Positions 34,273 to 43,003 of a stretch of 64,000 nt of DNA are shown here, piece after piece. The notes beneath the pieces are model-generated. The model did no database searches and had not been told where the DNA came from. It saw only the letters and a program-made list of their open reading frames with translations. Position 1 is the stretch's first letter. Each line of letters starts with the position of its first letter. Where the stretch lies: contig CAWIJO010000004.1 of the NCBI GenBank assembly GCA_963836355.1, positions 62,001 to 126,000 on the forward strand. Direction: 5' to 3'. The position numbers were made by a program, and so were the translations under genes. Origin of the DNA: Palsa-506 sp963836355 (GTDB lineage Bacteria; Actinomycetota; Actinomycetes; Streptosporangiales; Streptosporangiaceae).

Positions 34273-36422
34273 CCGCCCTGTCAGAGCAGGCTGTCACTAC
34301 GCTGCCAGGAAGCCGGTTCCCGCTGGGCCCGACCGTGTCCGGCGGCGGGACGAACTTCGCGGTGGCCTCCGCCGTCGCCCACGACATGGTGCTGTGCTTG
34401 TTCGACGAGGGCGGCGCCGAGACGCAGATTCCGCTGCAAAACTACGACGCTGACGTCTGGCACGCCTTCGTGCCGGGGATCGGGCCGGGCCAGGCCTACG
34501 GGTACCGGGCGGCCGGCCCCTATGATCCGGCTCGCGGAGTGCGCTGCAATCCCGCGAAGCTGCTGCTGGACCCTTACGCCCGGGCATTCAGCGGGGCCGT
34601 CAGGTTCGGGCCGGAGGTGCTCGGGTACGCGGCCGGACACCCAGACGCGCCGAGCACGCTCGACTCGGCGGCGCACGTACCGCGCAGCCTTCTCGTAGAC
34701 GAGGCGTTCAGCTGGGGCGAAGGCGCGCCGCCCAGGCACGCTTACGCGGACACGGTCATCTATGAGGTGCACGTCAAGGGCTTCACGATGCGTCACCCGG
34801 GTATGCCGCCCGAATTGCGCGGGACATATGCCGGGCTCGGGCACGAGGCGGCCATCAGCCATCTGCTCGAGCTCGGGGTGACCACCGTCGAGCTGCTGCC
34901 GGTACATGAAAGCGTACCCGAGGCCTTCCTGCGGCAGCGCGGGCTGACGAACTACTGGGGGTATAACACGATCGGGTACTTCGCGCCTCATCAGGGATAC
35001 TCGGCCGCGGTGCGGGCCGGGCATCCAGGAGGTCAGGTCGCCGAGTTCAAGGCTATGGTCGACGCACTGCACCGGGCCGGGCTCGAGGTGCTGATTGATG
35101 TCGTCTTCAACCACACAGCCGAGGGAGATCATACCGGCCCCACGCTCTGCTACCGGGGTCTCGACAATTCCGCCTATTACCGGCTCGAAGCCGGCAACCC
35201 GCGCCATTACCTCGACACGACCGGCTGCGGCAACTCGCTCAACGTCGGCGATCCGCTGGCCCTTCAGCTGATCATGGACTCGCTGCGCTACTGGCTGACC
35301 GAAATGCACGCCGACGGCTTCCGATTCGACCTTGCTCCCACGCTCGCCCGCCAGGACGGGGAGTTCGAGAAGAGGTCGGCGTTCTTCGACCTTGTTGCCC
35401 AGGATCCCGTCGTGTCCAGGGCGAAGCTCGTCGCGGAGCCGTGGGACGTAGGGCAGATCGACAGCTACGACCTGGGCAGGTTCCCGCCGGCGTGGCGCGA
35501 GTGGAACGGCAAGTACCGCGACACCATGCGTGACTTCTGGCGCAGCCACCCGGTCGGCATCGGTAAGTTCGCCTCCCGGTTCTGCGGGTCGGCGGACATT
35601 TACAGCCGGGCGCGGCGCCGGCCCACGGCCTCGGTGAACCTGATCACGGTCCACGACGGTTTTACCCTGCGCGATCTTGTCTCCTATGACCGCAAGCACA
35701 ACGAGGCCAATGGGGAGTCAAACCGCGACGGGACCGACGACAACCGCTCGTGGAACTGCGGCGTGGAAGGCCCGACCGGCGATCCCGCTGTGCTGGCACT
35801 GCGGACGCGTCAATCCCGCGCGATCCTGACCACCCTGCTGCTTTCCTTCGGGATCCCGATGCTGCTCGGCGGCGACGAGATGGGCCGCACCCAGCAGGGG
35901 AACAACAACGCCTACTGCCAGGACAACGAGATCGCCTGGTTCGACTGGGCCCAGCAAGACAAGCAGTTGCTGGAATTCACCAGGCAGCTCATCGCCTTCC
36001 GGCTGGCGCACCCGGTGTTCCGCCGCCGCCGGTTCCTGGCCGGAGCGCAGGCCTCCGAGCTTCGCTGGTTCACCCCCGGGGGCGGCGAGATGACAGCCGC
36101 CAACTGGTCGGACCCGAGCGCCCTGGCAGTCGTGCTGTACCTGGACGGATCGGATGATCCGGACCAGGCCGATGACGGCACATTCCTTCTCGATGACGAC
36201 TTCCTGGTCCTGGTGAACGCATGGTGGGAGCCGCTCGACTTCGTCCTCCCGGACACCAGGCCGCAAGCAGCATGGCATGCCGAGATCGACACTTACGCCG
36301 GCTCACCGGCCGGCTCCGCATCCGCGGCGCGCCGCGCCGGTAACCAGATCCCGGTCCGCCCCCGCTCCGTCACGGTGCTTAAGTCGCCTGGGCCGAGCCG
36401 TCCGCCTGCTCCGACTGGATAA
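34269..36422 (+). CDS. glgX: Glycogen debranching enzyme GlgX
   Basis: A 717-aa GH13 isoamylase. A CBM48 domain (FPLGPTVSGGGTNFAVASAV, residues about 15-110) precedes the barrel with YEVHVKGFT, region I DVVFNHTAEG, region II GFRFDLAPTLAR (nucleophile Asp), region III VAEPWDVGQ (acid Glu) and region IV TVHDGFTLRDLV. It hydrolyses alpha-1,6 branches of phosphorylase-limit glycogen. The ATG overlaps the stop of the upstream glucosidase. Its last 44 nt overlap the convergent GH15 gene, so antisense transcription is likely at this junction. Confidence 0.95.
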   Translation: MTALSEQAVTTLPGSRFPLGPTVSGGGTNFAVASAVAHDMVLCLFDEGGAETQIPLQNYDADVWHAFVPGIGPGQAYGYRAAGPYDPARGVRCNPAKLLLDPYARAFSGAVRFGPEVLGYAAGHPDAPSTLDSAAHVPRSLLVDEAFSWGEGAPPRHAYADTVIYEVHVKGFTMRHPGMPPELRGTYAGLGHEAAISHLLELGVTTVELLPVHESVPEAFLRQRGLTNYWGYNTIGYFAPHQGYSAAVRAGHPGGQVAEFKAMVDALHRAGLEVLIDVVFNHTAEGDHTGPTLCYRGLDNSAYYRLEAGNPRHYLDTTGCGNSLNVGDPLALQLIMDSLRYWLTEMHADGFRFDLAPTLARQDGEFEKRSAFFDLVAQDPVVSRAKLVAEPWDVGQIDSYDLGRFPPAWREWNGKYRDTMRDFWRSHPVGIGKFASRFCGSADIYSRARRRPTASVNLITVHDGFTLRDLVSYDRKHNEANGESNRDGTDDNRSWNCGVEGPTGDPAVLALRTRQSRAILTTLLLSFGIPMLLGGDEMGRTQQGNNNAYCQDNEIAWFDWAQQDKQLLEFTRQLIAFRLAHPVFRRRRFLAGAQASELRWFTPGGGEMTAANWSDPSALAVVLYLDGSDDPDQADDGTFLLDDDFLVLVNAWWEPLDFVLPDTRPQAAWHAEIDTYAGSPAGSASAARRAGNQIPVRPRSVTVLKSPGPSRPPAPTG

Positions 36423-38253
36423 GCAGCGACACGGCCTCGATCAGGGCCAGGTGGGTGAACGCCTGCGGGAAATTGCCGAGGTGCTGGCCGGTCGTGGTGT
36501 CGATCTCCTCGGCGTAGAGCTGGAGCGGTCCGGCGAAGGACAGCAGCTTCTGGCACAGGGCATGCGCGCGCTCGGTCTCGCCGATCATGGCCAGCGCGGT
36601 CACCAGCCAGAAGGAGCAGATGGTGAACGTGCCTTCCTCGCCCTCGAACCCGGTGTCTGTTCCCTCTACTCGGTAGCGGAGGACTAGGCCGTCCTTGGTC
36701 AGCTCGTCGGCGATGGCGAGCACGGTCGACTTGATGCGCTCGTCGCCGGGAGGAAGGAATCCCATGATGGGCAGCAGCAGCAGCGAGGCGTCAAGGTCGT
36801 CGGTCTCGTAGTGCTGCCGGAACACGCCGCGGCCGGACACGCCTTTGTCCAGGATCTCGGCCTTGATCTCTTCGGCGCCTGCCCGCCACCTTTCGGCGCG
36901 TCCGCCGTCGCCGCGCTCCTCGGCGAGGTCGGCAGCCCGCGCGGCCGCCACCCAGCACATCATCTTGGACGCGGTGAAGTGCTTCGGGTCGCCGCGGACT
37001 TCCCAGATGCCCTGGTCGGGCTCATGCCAGTGCACCAGGGCGGCGTCAGCGAATCCGGCGAGCCCTTCCCAGACGGGCGCCACGATCTGCGCGGCTGCCT
37101 GGCGGAACTGGACGGCCAGGGCGTCCAGGATCATCCCCCATACGTCGTGCTGGTGCTGATTCCAGGCGCCGTTGCCGACCCGGACCGGGCGCGCGCCCCG
37201 GTACCCGGACAGGTGGTCGAGGGTCCGCTCGGTGAGGTCGCGTTCCCCGCCGATGCCGTACATGATCTGCAGCTCGAACTTCCGGTTGAGGTCTCCGCCG
37301 CTGACCGCGTCGATGATGAAGCCGAAGTACTCGATCGCTTCCCAGTCGAAACCGAGTCGATAGAGCGACCGCAGCATGAACGAGGAGTCCCGGATCCAGG
37401 TGAACCGGTAGTCCCAGTTGCGTGCGCCTCCTGGTGTTTCCGGCAGCGAGGTCGTCGCTGCCGCCATGATGGCGCCGGTGGGGGCGTAACTGAGGCCCTT
37501 CAGGGTGAGCGCGCTGCGGTCGATGTAGGGCTTCCACGGATGGTCGGGGATCTTCGCTGTGCTCAGCCAGTCACGCCAGAAATCGATGGTGGTGTTCAGC
37601 GCGCTGACAGCCTCGTCCTGGCTGGCCGGAACGTTACTTCCTCCCCAGGAAAGGACAACGAACGCCGACTGGCCTTGGGTGAGCGTCGTCCGGCCGTAAC
37701 TGCGGGCGCCCATCACGCCGAGCCGGATGCTGCCCGCCAGTTCGAGCTGCAGGTCCCCCTCGGCGGGGGTGAGCGTCATGGAATCGTACCCGTCGGCCTT
37801 ATAGCTCCAGGTGCCGCCGGCAGTCCCGTAATTGAAGAGGGGGCCGCAGTTCACGATGGCCTCGACCCGGCCGCTGATGCACGTCGCGATCCGGACGAGG
37901 GCGCCGACGGCGCCGAAATCGGATGGCGCCCGGTGGTAGTCCGCCCGCCGTTCTGCGCTTTGGGTCGGGCCGATGACCAGGAAGTCGTGCACGGTCATCC
38001 AGCCCGTCGGGGTCTGCCAGGTCGTTTCCAGCACCATCGTCCCCGGGACGTATCTGCGATGCTGCGGAACGTGGACGTTGCCGGGTCCGAACCTGAACAA
38101 TCCGGCGGACCGGTCGAGCAGTGCCCCGAACACGCTCGGCGAGTCAGGGCGCGGCAGGCATAGCCACTCAACCGACCCGTCCGGCGCGACCAGGCAACTC
38201 TGTTCGCAATTGGACAGGAACCCATACTCGGCGATGGGCGGAAACGTGCTCAT
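36379..38253 (-). CDS. GH15 family glycosidase (trehalase/glucoamylase-like)
   Basis: A 624-aa protein with the trehalase-type GH15 arrangement: N-terminal beta-sandwich (MSTFPPIAEYGFLSNCEQ, PDGSVEWLCLPRPDSPSVFG, YVPGTMVLETTWQTPTGW), then the (alpha/alpha)6 barrel (ATTSLPETPGGARNWDYRFT, GIWEVRGDPKHFTASKMMCW, GTFTICSFWLVTALAMIGE, GNFPQAFTHLALIEAV). The close resemblance to the mycobacterial GH15 trehalase suggests trehalose hydrolysis. GH15 glucoamylase activity is the alternative. I chose the ATG at 38253, 9 nt after an AAAGG, over one 24 nt upstream. It is downstream of the GMC gene, probably in one operon controlled by site 3. Confidence 0.9.
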   Translation of the reverse strand: MSTFPPIAEYGFLSNCEQSCLVAPDGSVEWLCLPRPDSPSVFGALLDRSAGLFRFGPGNVHVPQHRRYVPGTMVLETTWQTPTGWMTVHDFLVIGPTQSAERRADYHRAPSDFGAVGALVRIATCISGRVEAIVNCGPLFNYGTAGGTWSYKADGYDSMTLTPAEGDLQLELAGSIRLGVMGARSYGRTTLTQGQSAFVVLSWGGSNVPASQDEAVSALNTTIDFWRDWLSTAKIPDHPWKPYIDRSALTLKGLSYAPTGAIMAAATTSLPETPGGARNWDYRFTWIRDSSFMLRSLYRLGFDWEAIEYFGFIIDAVSGGDLNRKFELQIMYGIGGERDLTERTLDHLSGYRGARPVRVGNGAWNQHQHDVWGMILDALAVQFRQAAAQIVAPVWEGLAGFADAALVHWHEPDQGIWEVRGDPKHFTASKMMCWVAAARAADLAEERGDGGRAERWRAGAEEIKAEILDKGVSGRGVFRQHYETDDLDASLLLLPIMGFLPPGDERIKSTVLAIADELTKDGLVLRYRVEGTDTGFEGEEGTFTICSFWLVTALAMIGETERAHALCQKLLSFAGPLQLYAEEIDTTTGQHLGNFPQAFTHLALIEAVSLLIQSEQADGSAQAT

Positions 38254-38302
38254 GTGCGCTTGGCCTTTCGTCGTCAAGAGTGCACGCGGTCCGGCTGAGC
38301 CG

Positions 38303-39856
38303 TCATGCCAGCCGGGTCAGCAGGTGCTCGCCAACCCGGATCGCGTTGGCCATGGCGGTGAGCGCCGGGTTCACTGCGCCGATGCTGGGGAAGACGCTCG
38401 TGTCGGCGACGTACAGGTTGTCGAGTTCGTGGGCCTTGCAGTTGACGTCGAGCACCGAGGTAGCCGGGTCGGTGCCGAACCGGCAGGTGCCCGCCTGATG
38501 GGCGACGCCGGCCACCGGGACGTCCATGCTCAGGTAGAAGTTCTTGTCGAGGACATGATGGGCTGCCATCCCGACGTGGTTGAGGATCTTCCTGAGCTCG
38601 TGGTAGAGCCCGTCGGCCTCGGCGTCGTTGGTCGCGGTGTAGGCAAGGTGCACGCGGCCGTCGCGGTCGACGGTCACCCGGTTGCCGGGCTTCGGTACAT
38701 CCTCGGTGGTCAGCCAGAAGTCCACGGCGTGCTTGGCGACCTCGTCCAGGCTCAGCCGCGGTGCGAGCTTGGTGAGCTTGGGCTCCTCGCCCTTCATTGC
38801 CATCGCGTTCGACTTCCCGAGCATCTGGATGTTGCCGAGCGGCCACTCGCGGCCGTTGCCAGCGAAGTAGAAATCGTTCAGGGCGAGCGTCTTCTGGAAC
38901 ACCGTGTCGTTACGCTCCTTGTCGAGCGCCACCACGGCCTTGCTGTTGTGGTACATGTAGTTGCGGCCCACCTGATCCGACCCGTTCGCCAGCCCGGCCG
39001 GGTGCGCGTCCGAGGCAGACCGGAGCAGGATCCTGGCGGTATTGGCTGCGCCGGCCGCAACCACCACGATGTCTCCCGTGTAAACCTCATGGTTGCCGTC
39101 ACGGCTAACTTCCACCCCCGTGACAGCCCGGCCGGCCGGATCGGCCGCGACGCGCTCCACCGCCGCGTTCACCAGCAGGGTCACGTTCGGCCGGTCCAGC
39201 AGCGGGCGCACGGCGATGACGTCGGCATCGGCCTTGGCGTGCACCAGGCACGGATAGCCGTCGCACCAGGCGCAGCGAATGCACTGGCTGGCCGGCCGGT
39301 TGGCCTCGTCCAGCAGGATGCCGCATGGCGCGTGGAACGGGTGATAGCCGCCAGCAGACAGCGAGTCGGAGATCTGCTGCACCCGGGGCTCATGCGAGAC
39401 GGCCGGCCACGGGTACTGCCTGGAGAAATGGCCCTCGGTGGGATCCTCGCCGTGCGCTCCGTGTACCTGGTACAGCCATTCTGCCTTGGTGTACCAGGGC
39501 TCGAAGTCGTCGTAGCTCAGCGGCCAGGCGGGCGACACGCCATCGGCATGCGCTAGCTCGCCGAAGTCCCCGGGCCGCAGCCGGTATAGCGCCGCCCCGT
39601 ACATTTTCGTGGCGCCGCCGACGAAGTAATGTACCTGCGGCTGGAATGGCTTGCCATCGGCGTCGTACCAGGTGTCCGGCGAGATGTACTTACCGTCCAC
39701 GAAGACCGGGCCGGGTTGCCAGTTGTCCGTCTCGCGCGGCAGGAAGTCGCCGCGCTCGAGCAGCAGTATCCGCTTGCCTGACGGGGCCAGGGTATGCGCC
39801 AGCGTGCCACCGCCGGCCCCGCTGCCCACGATGATCACGTCGTAATGTTCTGTCAC
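38303..39856 (-). CDS. GMC family oxidoreductase
   Basis: A 517-aa flavoprotein. The ADP-binding motif is at the N-terminus (DVIIVGSGAGGGTLAHTLAP, then LLLERGDFLPRE), followed by the Cys-rich CIRCAWCDGYPCLVHAKADAD, FAD-domain signature VVVAAGAANTARILLRS, and C-terminal GTCRFGTDPATSVLDVNCKA plus DTSVFPSIGAVNPALTAMAN. GMC enzymes of this sort oxidise sugars, polyols or steroids. The neighbouring GH15 gene suggests a sugar such as glucose, giving gluconate for GntK; that is inference. Start GTG 39856 after GGTGG. Confidence 0.9.
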   Translation of the reverse strand: MTEHYDVIIVGSGAGGGTLAHTLAPSGKRILLLERGDFLPRETDNWQPGPVFVDGKYISPDTWYDADGKPFQPQVHYFVGGATKMYGAALYRLRPGDFGELAHADGVSPAWPLSYDDFEPWYTKAEWLYQVHGAHGEDPTEGHFSRQYPWPAVSHEPRVQQISDSLSAGGYHPFHAPCGILLDEANRPASQCIRCAWCDGYPCLVHAKADADVIAVRPLLDRPNVTLLVNAAVERVAADPAGRAVTGVEVSRDGNHEVYTGDIVVVAAGAANTARILLRSASDAHPAGLANGSDQVGRNYMYHNSKAVVALDKERNDTVFQKTLALNDFYFAGNGREWPLGNIQMLGKSNAMAMKGEEPKLTKLAPRLSLDEVAKHAVDFWLTTEDVPKPGNRVTVDRDGRVHLAYTATNDAEADGLYHELRKILNHVGMAAHHVLDKNFYLSMDVPVAGVAHQAGTCRFGTDPATSVLDVNCKAHELDNLYVADTSVFPSIGAVNPALTAMANAIRVGEHLLTRLA

Positions 39857-39890
39857 AGTTCCACCGTTGCGGCGGCTGGCCCGCAGTGCA

Positions 39891-39907
39891 TCACCCCCAC
39901 GGGGTGA
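39891..39907. promoter_or_regulatory. 17-bp inverted repeat, site 3
   Basis: TCACCC CCACG GGGTGA, 34 bp upstream of the GMC oxidoreductase start (reverse strand). It belongs to the recurrent family and has perfect arms. Confidence 0.7.
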
Positions 39908-39929
39908 GCGCCCGGAATCCGGCGTCCAT

Positions 39930-39995
39930 TAGTTCACCGGGTGGCCGCGCGTAGTTCACCGGGTGGCCGCGCGTAGTTCACCGGGTGGCCGCGCG
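39930..39995. repeat. Three perfect 22-bp tandem repeats containing GTTCACC
   Basis: Units at 39930-39951, 39952-39973 and 39974-39995 are identical; each starts TAGTTCACCGGGTGG. GTTCACC is the core of the streptomycete PHO-box direct repeat (11-bp units), and here it recurs every 22 bp. The array sits between the divergent GMC gene and the 40145 ORF, flanked by palindrome sites 3 and 4. It could be a PhoP/AfsR-like binding array. The 288-bp gap 39857-40144 holds no gene. Confidence 0.75.
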
Positions 39996-40063
39996 ATGAC
40001 CGTGCTTTCGTTCCGGGCTGGCTTCGCCAGGCCCGGCCGTGCGGCGGCTTCGCGCGAGGGTAA

Positions 40064-40080
40064 TCACCCCACAGGGATGA
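40064..40080. promoter_or_regulatory. 17-bp inverted repeat, site 4
   Basis: TCACCC CACAG GGATGA, one arm mismatch, 64 bp upstream of the small membrane protein that precedes cydAB. A TAACGA-like -10 (40108) lies about 27 bp downstream. Confidence 0.6.
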
Positions 40081-40144
40081 TGCCCGGCAGTTTTTCGGCA
40101 GCGACAGTAACGATCAAATTCTCCGACGCTCAGGACGGTGTGCG

Positions 40145-40423
40145 ATGGCAGATACTGAGAACCGCCGCACCGGGCCGCAGCTGCGATCCGGTCCGCTGAT
40201 CACCGGGACAGGGCTGATGGGGGCAGGTGCCCTGCTCGCCCTGGCTGGCCTCGCCGTCGCCAGCGTGCACGTGCTCTCGGCCACCCGGCGCTGGATCAGG
40301 GAGATGGACGTGCCGCCGAGCGAACTCGCGAAGCTGAAGTGGGCGCAGGCCAGGGCGGCGGCTGCGGCCGGCGCCGGCGCTTGGCAGAACGGCACTCAGG
40401 TCCGCCAGGCAGCCGATTCGTGA
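40145..40423 (+). CDS. Small single-pass membrane protein upstream of cydAB
   Basis: A 92-aa protein with one strong transmembrane segment, GLMGAGALLALAGLAVASVHVL (residues about 24-45), followed by TRRWIREMDVPPSELAKLKW, a basic amphipathic helix, and an Ala-rich tail. I recognise no named family. It lies 73 bp before cydA on the same strand and behind site 4, so it may be the first gene of the cyd operon and act as a small accessory subunit in the manner of CydX, though it is longer and not homologous by eye. The ribosome site is weak. Confidence 0.6.
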   Translation: MADTENRRTGPQLRSGPLITGTGLMGAGALLALAGLAVASVHVLSATRRWIREMDVPPSELAKLKWAQARAAAAAGAGAWQNGTQVRQAADS

Positions 40424-40496
40424 CCTGTCCTGTCCCCGGATTGCCGTAGCGCGGCCGGGACCGCCGCTGCCGGAGTCTTAAGGACCGGAGGAGCAG

Positions 40497-41882
40497 ATGT
40501 CGAACATTGATCTGGCGCGGTGGCAGTTCGCGTTTGTGACGATCAATCATTTCTTCTTCGTCCCGTTGACGATCGGGCTGGCGTTCTTGACCGCGCTGCT
40601 GCAGACGGCGTGGCATCGCAGCGGGCGCGATGAGTACCTGCGGCTGACCAGGTTCTTCGGGACGCTGCTGGTCATCAATATCGCGATCGGCGTGGTGACC
40701 GGGATCGTGCAGGAATTCCAGTTCGGGATGAACTGGTCGGCGTACTCGCGGCTGGTCGGGAACATCTTCGGTGCGCCCCTGGCGATGGAGGGGCTGGCCG
40801 CGTTCTTCCTGGAGTCGACGTTCCTCGGGCTGTGGCTGTTCGGCTGGGACAAGCTGCCGCGGCGGGTGCACCTGGCGACGATCTGGGCGGTCTCGCTCGG
40901 CACTGTCTTGTCGGCGGCGTTCATCATGGCGGCCAACTCGTGGATGCAGCATCCCGTCGGCTACACGATGGTTAATGGCAAACCGCAGCTGAACGACATC
41001 TGGGCGGTGTTCACCAACCAGGTGTTCGTCTGGGGATACGCGAAGGTCTTGTTCGCGTCGCTGGTCACCGGCGCCGGCGTGATGCTGGCGGTGTCGGCAT
41101 GGCAGCTGCGGCACGGCGGGGACGCCGATGTGTTCAGCCGGTCGGCCAGGCTGGCGCTCGTTGTCCTGGTCCCGGCGATCTTGTTCACCATGCTGGTCGG
41201 CGATGAGCTCGGCGTGATAGAGGCCAGGTACCAGCCGATGAAGATCGCGGCGGCGGAGGCGCAGTGGACTACCTGCCAGCCGTGCTCGTTCTCGCTGTTC
41301 CAGATCGGCGGCGGGAACAACGACCACACGCCGACCCAGATCATCGCGATCCCGCATCTGCTGTCGCTGCTGGCCACCAACCACTGGGACGGCAAAGTCA
41401 TCGGCCTCGACCCGCTGCAGTCGCAGTACAGCAAGCAATACGGGCCCGGCTACTACGTGCCGAACGTATTCATCCAGTACTGGGCAATGCGGGTGATGGC
41501 CTATGCGGGGGTCATGGTCTTCCTCATCTCAGGCTGGGGGCTGTGGCTGATCCGGCGGAAGAAGCTCGCCGCGTCCCGGCGGTTCCTGTGGGTGGCGATC
41601 TGGGCCGCGACACTCCCCTTCGCGATGAACACCGCGGGCTGGCTGCTGACCGAAAGCGGCCGCCAGCCATGGATCGTGCAGGGCATCATGCTGACGAAAA
41701 ACGGGATCTCCCCGTCCGTCAGCAGCACATCGATCGTGATCAGCCTGGTGGTCTTCGTGCTGCTGTACGGCGCGCTCGCGACGGTCGACCTGATGCTGAT
41801 GCTGAAGTACTCCCGCGAGCAGCTCCCGCCCGCCCGCGCCGACGCCGACGCCGGCGCGCCGGTGCCGGCCGTCCAGTATTGA
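40497..41882 (+). CDS. cydA: Cytochrome bd ubiquinol/menaquinol oxidase subunit I
   Basis: A 461-aa subunit. It begins NIDLARWQFAFVTINHFFFV with the axial haem His at residue 18, continues with IGVVTGIVQEFQFGMNW, LAMEGLAAFFLESTFLGLWLFGWD and LGTVLSAAFIMAANSWMQHP, and contains the late motif TESGRQPWIVQG. Its length implies the short Q-loop type. It oxidises menaquinol and reduces oxygen with high affinity at low oxygen tension without pumping protons. GGAGGAG precedes the ATG. Subunit II follows after 8 bp. The cydDC assembly transporter is not in the window. Confidence 0.96.
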   Translation: MSNIDLARWQFAFVTINHFFFVPLTIGLAFLTALLQTAWHRSGRDEYLRLTRFFGTLLVINIAIGVVTGIVQEFQFGMNWSAYSRLVGNIFGAPLAMEGLAAFFLESTFLGLWLFGWDKLPRRVHLATIWAVSLGTVLSAAFIMAANSWMQHPVGYTMVNGKPQLNDIWAVFTNQVFVWGYAKVLFASLVTGAGVMLAVSAWQLRHGGDADVFSRSARLALVVLVPAILFTMLVGDELGVIEARYQPMKIAAAEAQWTTCQPCSFSLFQIGGGNNDHTPTQIIAIPHLLSLLATNHWDGKVIGLDPLQSQYSKQYGPGYYVPNVFIQYWAMRVMAYAGVMVFLISGWGLWLIRRKKLAASRRFLWVAIWAATLPFAMNTAGWLLTESGRQPWIVQGIMLTKNGISPSVSSTSIVISLVVFVLLYGALATVDLMLMLKYSREQLPPARADADAGAPVPAVQY

Positions 41883-41890
41883 GGCCCGCG

Positions 41891-42970
41891 ATGAGACTCG
41901 TGCCGTTCTGGTTCATCGTCATCACCATCTTGTGGACGGGTTTCTTCGTCCTGGAGGGCTTCGACTTCGGCGTCGGCATGCTGCACGGCATCGTCGGGCG
42001 GGACGAGGCAGGACGCCGGGCCGCCATCAACACGATCGGGCCGCTGTGGGACGGCAACGAGGTCTGGCTGATCGTGGCCGGGGCCGCCATCTTCGCCGCG
42101 TTTCCCGGCTGGTACGCGACCATGTTCTCCGGTCTCTACCTCGCCCTCGTGCTGCTGCTGGCGGCGCTTATCGTCCGCGGCGTGTCTTTCGAATACCGCG
42201 GCAAGCGCGACGCCGTGCGCTGGCGCCGGACCTGGGACGCCGCGCTGACCGCGGCCAGCGCGGCAGCCCCGCTGCTGATTGGGGTGGCACTCGGCGACCT
42301 GCTGCACGGACTGCCGATCAACGCCAGCCAGGAGTACACCGGCTCGTTCTGGGACCTGCTGCAGCCCTACGCGCTGCTTACCGGGATCACCCTGGTGCTG
42401 ATCTGCGCGCTGCACGGCGCGACGTTCCTCGCCCTGAAGACCACCGGCGAGATGCGTGACCGGGCCGGGCAGCTGGCCCGCCGCGTCGCCCCGGTAACCG
42501 GCGCCGCCGTCGTCGCCTTCGTGATCTGGACGCACCTGACCGCCAGCACCGCTTTCCTGCTCAACCCGGTCGAGCTGCTCGCCGTGCTCGCCGCCCTTGC
42601 CGCCGTCTGGCTCGTCTACGAGCACCGCGAAGGCTTCGCCTTCGCCGCGACCACCATCACCATGGCGTCCTGCATCGTAGCGATCTTCACCGGCCTGTAC
42701 CCCAACGTGATGGTCTCCTCCACCAGCGCGGCATACAACCTCACCGTGCATAACACCGCGTCCGGAGCGTACTCACTCAAGGTCATGACCGTCGTCGTGG
42801 TCATCTTCCTGCCGTTCGTGCTCGCCTACCAGACCTGGACCTACTACGTCTTCCGCCGCCGCATCAGCCAGCAGGAATTCCAGCCCGCACCCCAGCCGGC
42901 CACCACTTCGACCGTGCGCCGCGCGCCGCCCCCCGATGCCGCCGCCCCGCCAGCCGGTCAGGAAAGCTGA
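41891..42970 (+). CDS. cydB: Cytochrome bd oxidase subunit II
   Basis: A 359-aa, roughly eight-helix partner of CydA: PFWFIVITILWTGFFVLEGF then DFGVGMLHGIVG, NTIGPLWDGNEVWLIVAGAA, FPGWYATMFSGLYLAL, FEYRGKRD, and C-terminal IFTGLYPNVMVSSTSAAYNL. The first ATG after the cydA stop is at 41891. A longer frame reading back into cydA is an artefact. The C-terminal 30 residues are a Pro/Ala-rich tail. Together with NDH-2 it would form a minimal non-proton-pumping NADH-to-oxygen chain. Confidence 0.96.
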   Translation: MRLVPFWFIVITILWTGFFVLEGFDFGVGMLHGIVGRDEAGRRAAINTIGPLWDGNEVWLIVAGAAIFAAFPGWYATMFSGLYLALVLLLAALIVRGVSFEYRGKRDAVRWRRTWDAALTAASAAAPLLIGVALGDLLHGLPINASQEYTGSFWDLLQPYALLTGITLVLICALHGATFLALKTTGEMRDRAGQLARRVAPVTGAAVVAFVIWTHLTASTAFLLNPVELLAVLAALAAVWLVYEHREGFAFAATTITMASCIVAIFTGLYPNVMVSSTSAAYNLTVHNTASGAYSLKVMTVVVVIFLPFVLAYQTWTYYVFRRRISQQEFQPAPQPATTSTVRRAPPPDAAAPPAGQES

Positions 42971-43003
42971 CCGAAAGGCAGCCAACCCGGCTGGGTCAGG
43001 CAA

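Noticed and set aside
41264..41890. Forward open frame running through cydA into cydB
   Set aside because: It is the out-of-frame shadow of cydA; CydB homology starts at the ATG at 41891.
42971..43003. Short ACCC-N4-GGGT hairpin after cydB
   Set aside because: Only a 4-bp stem; too weak to call a terminator.
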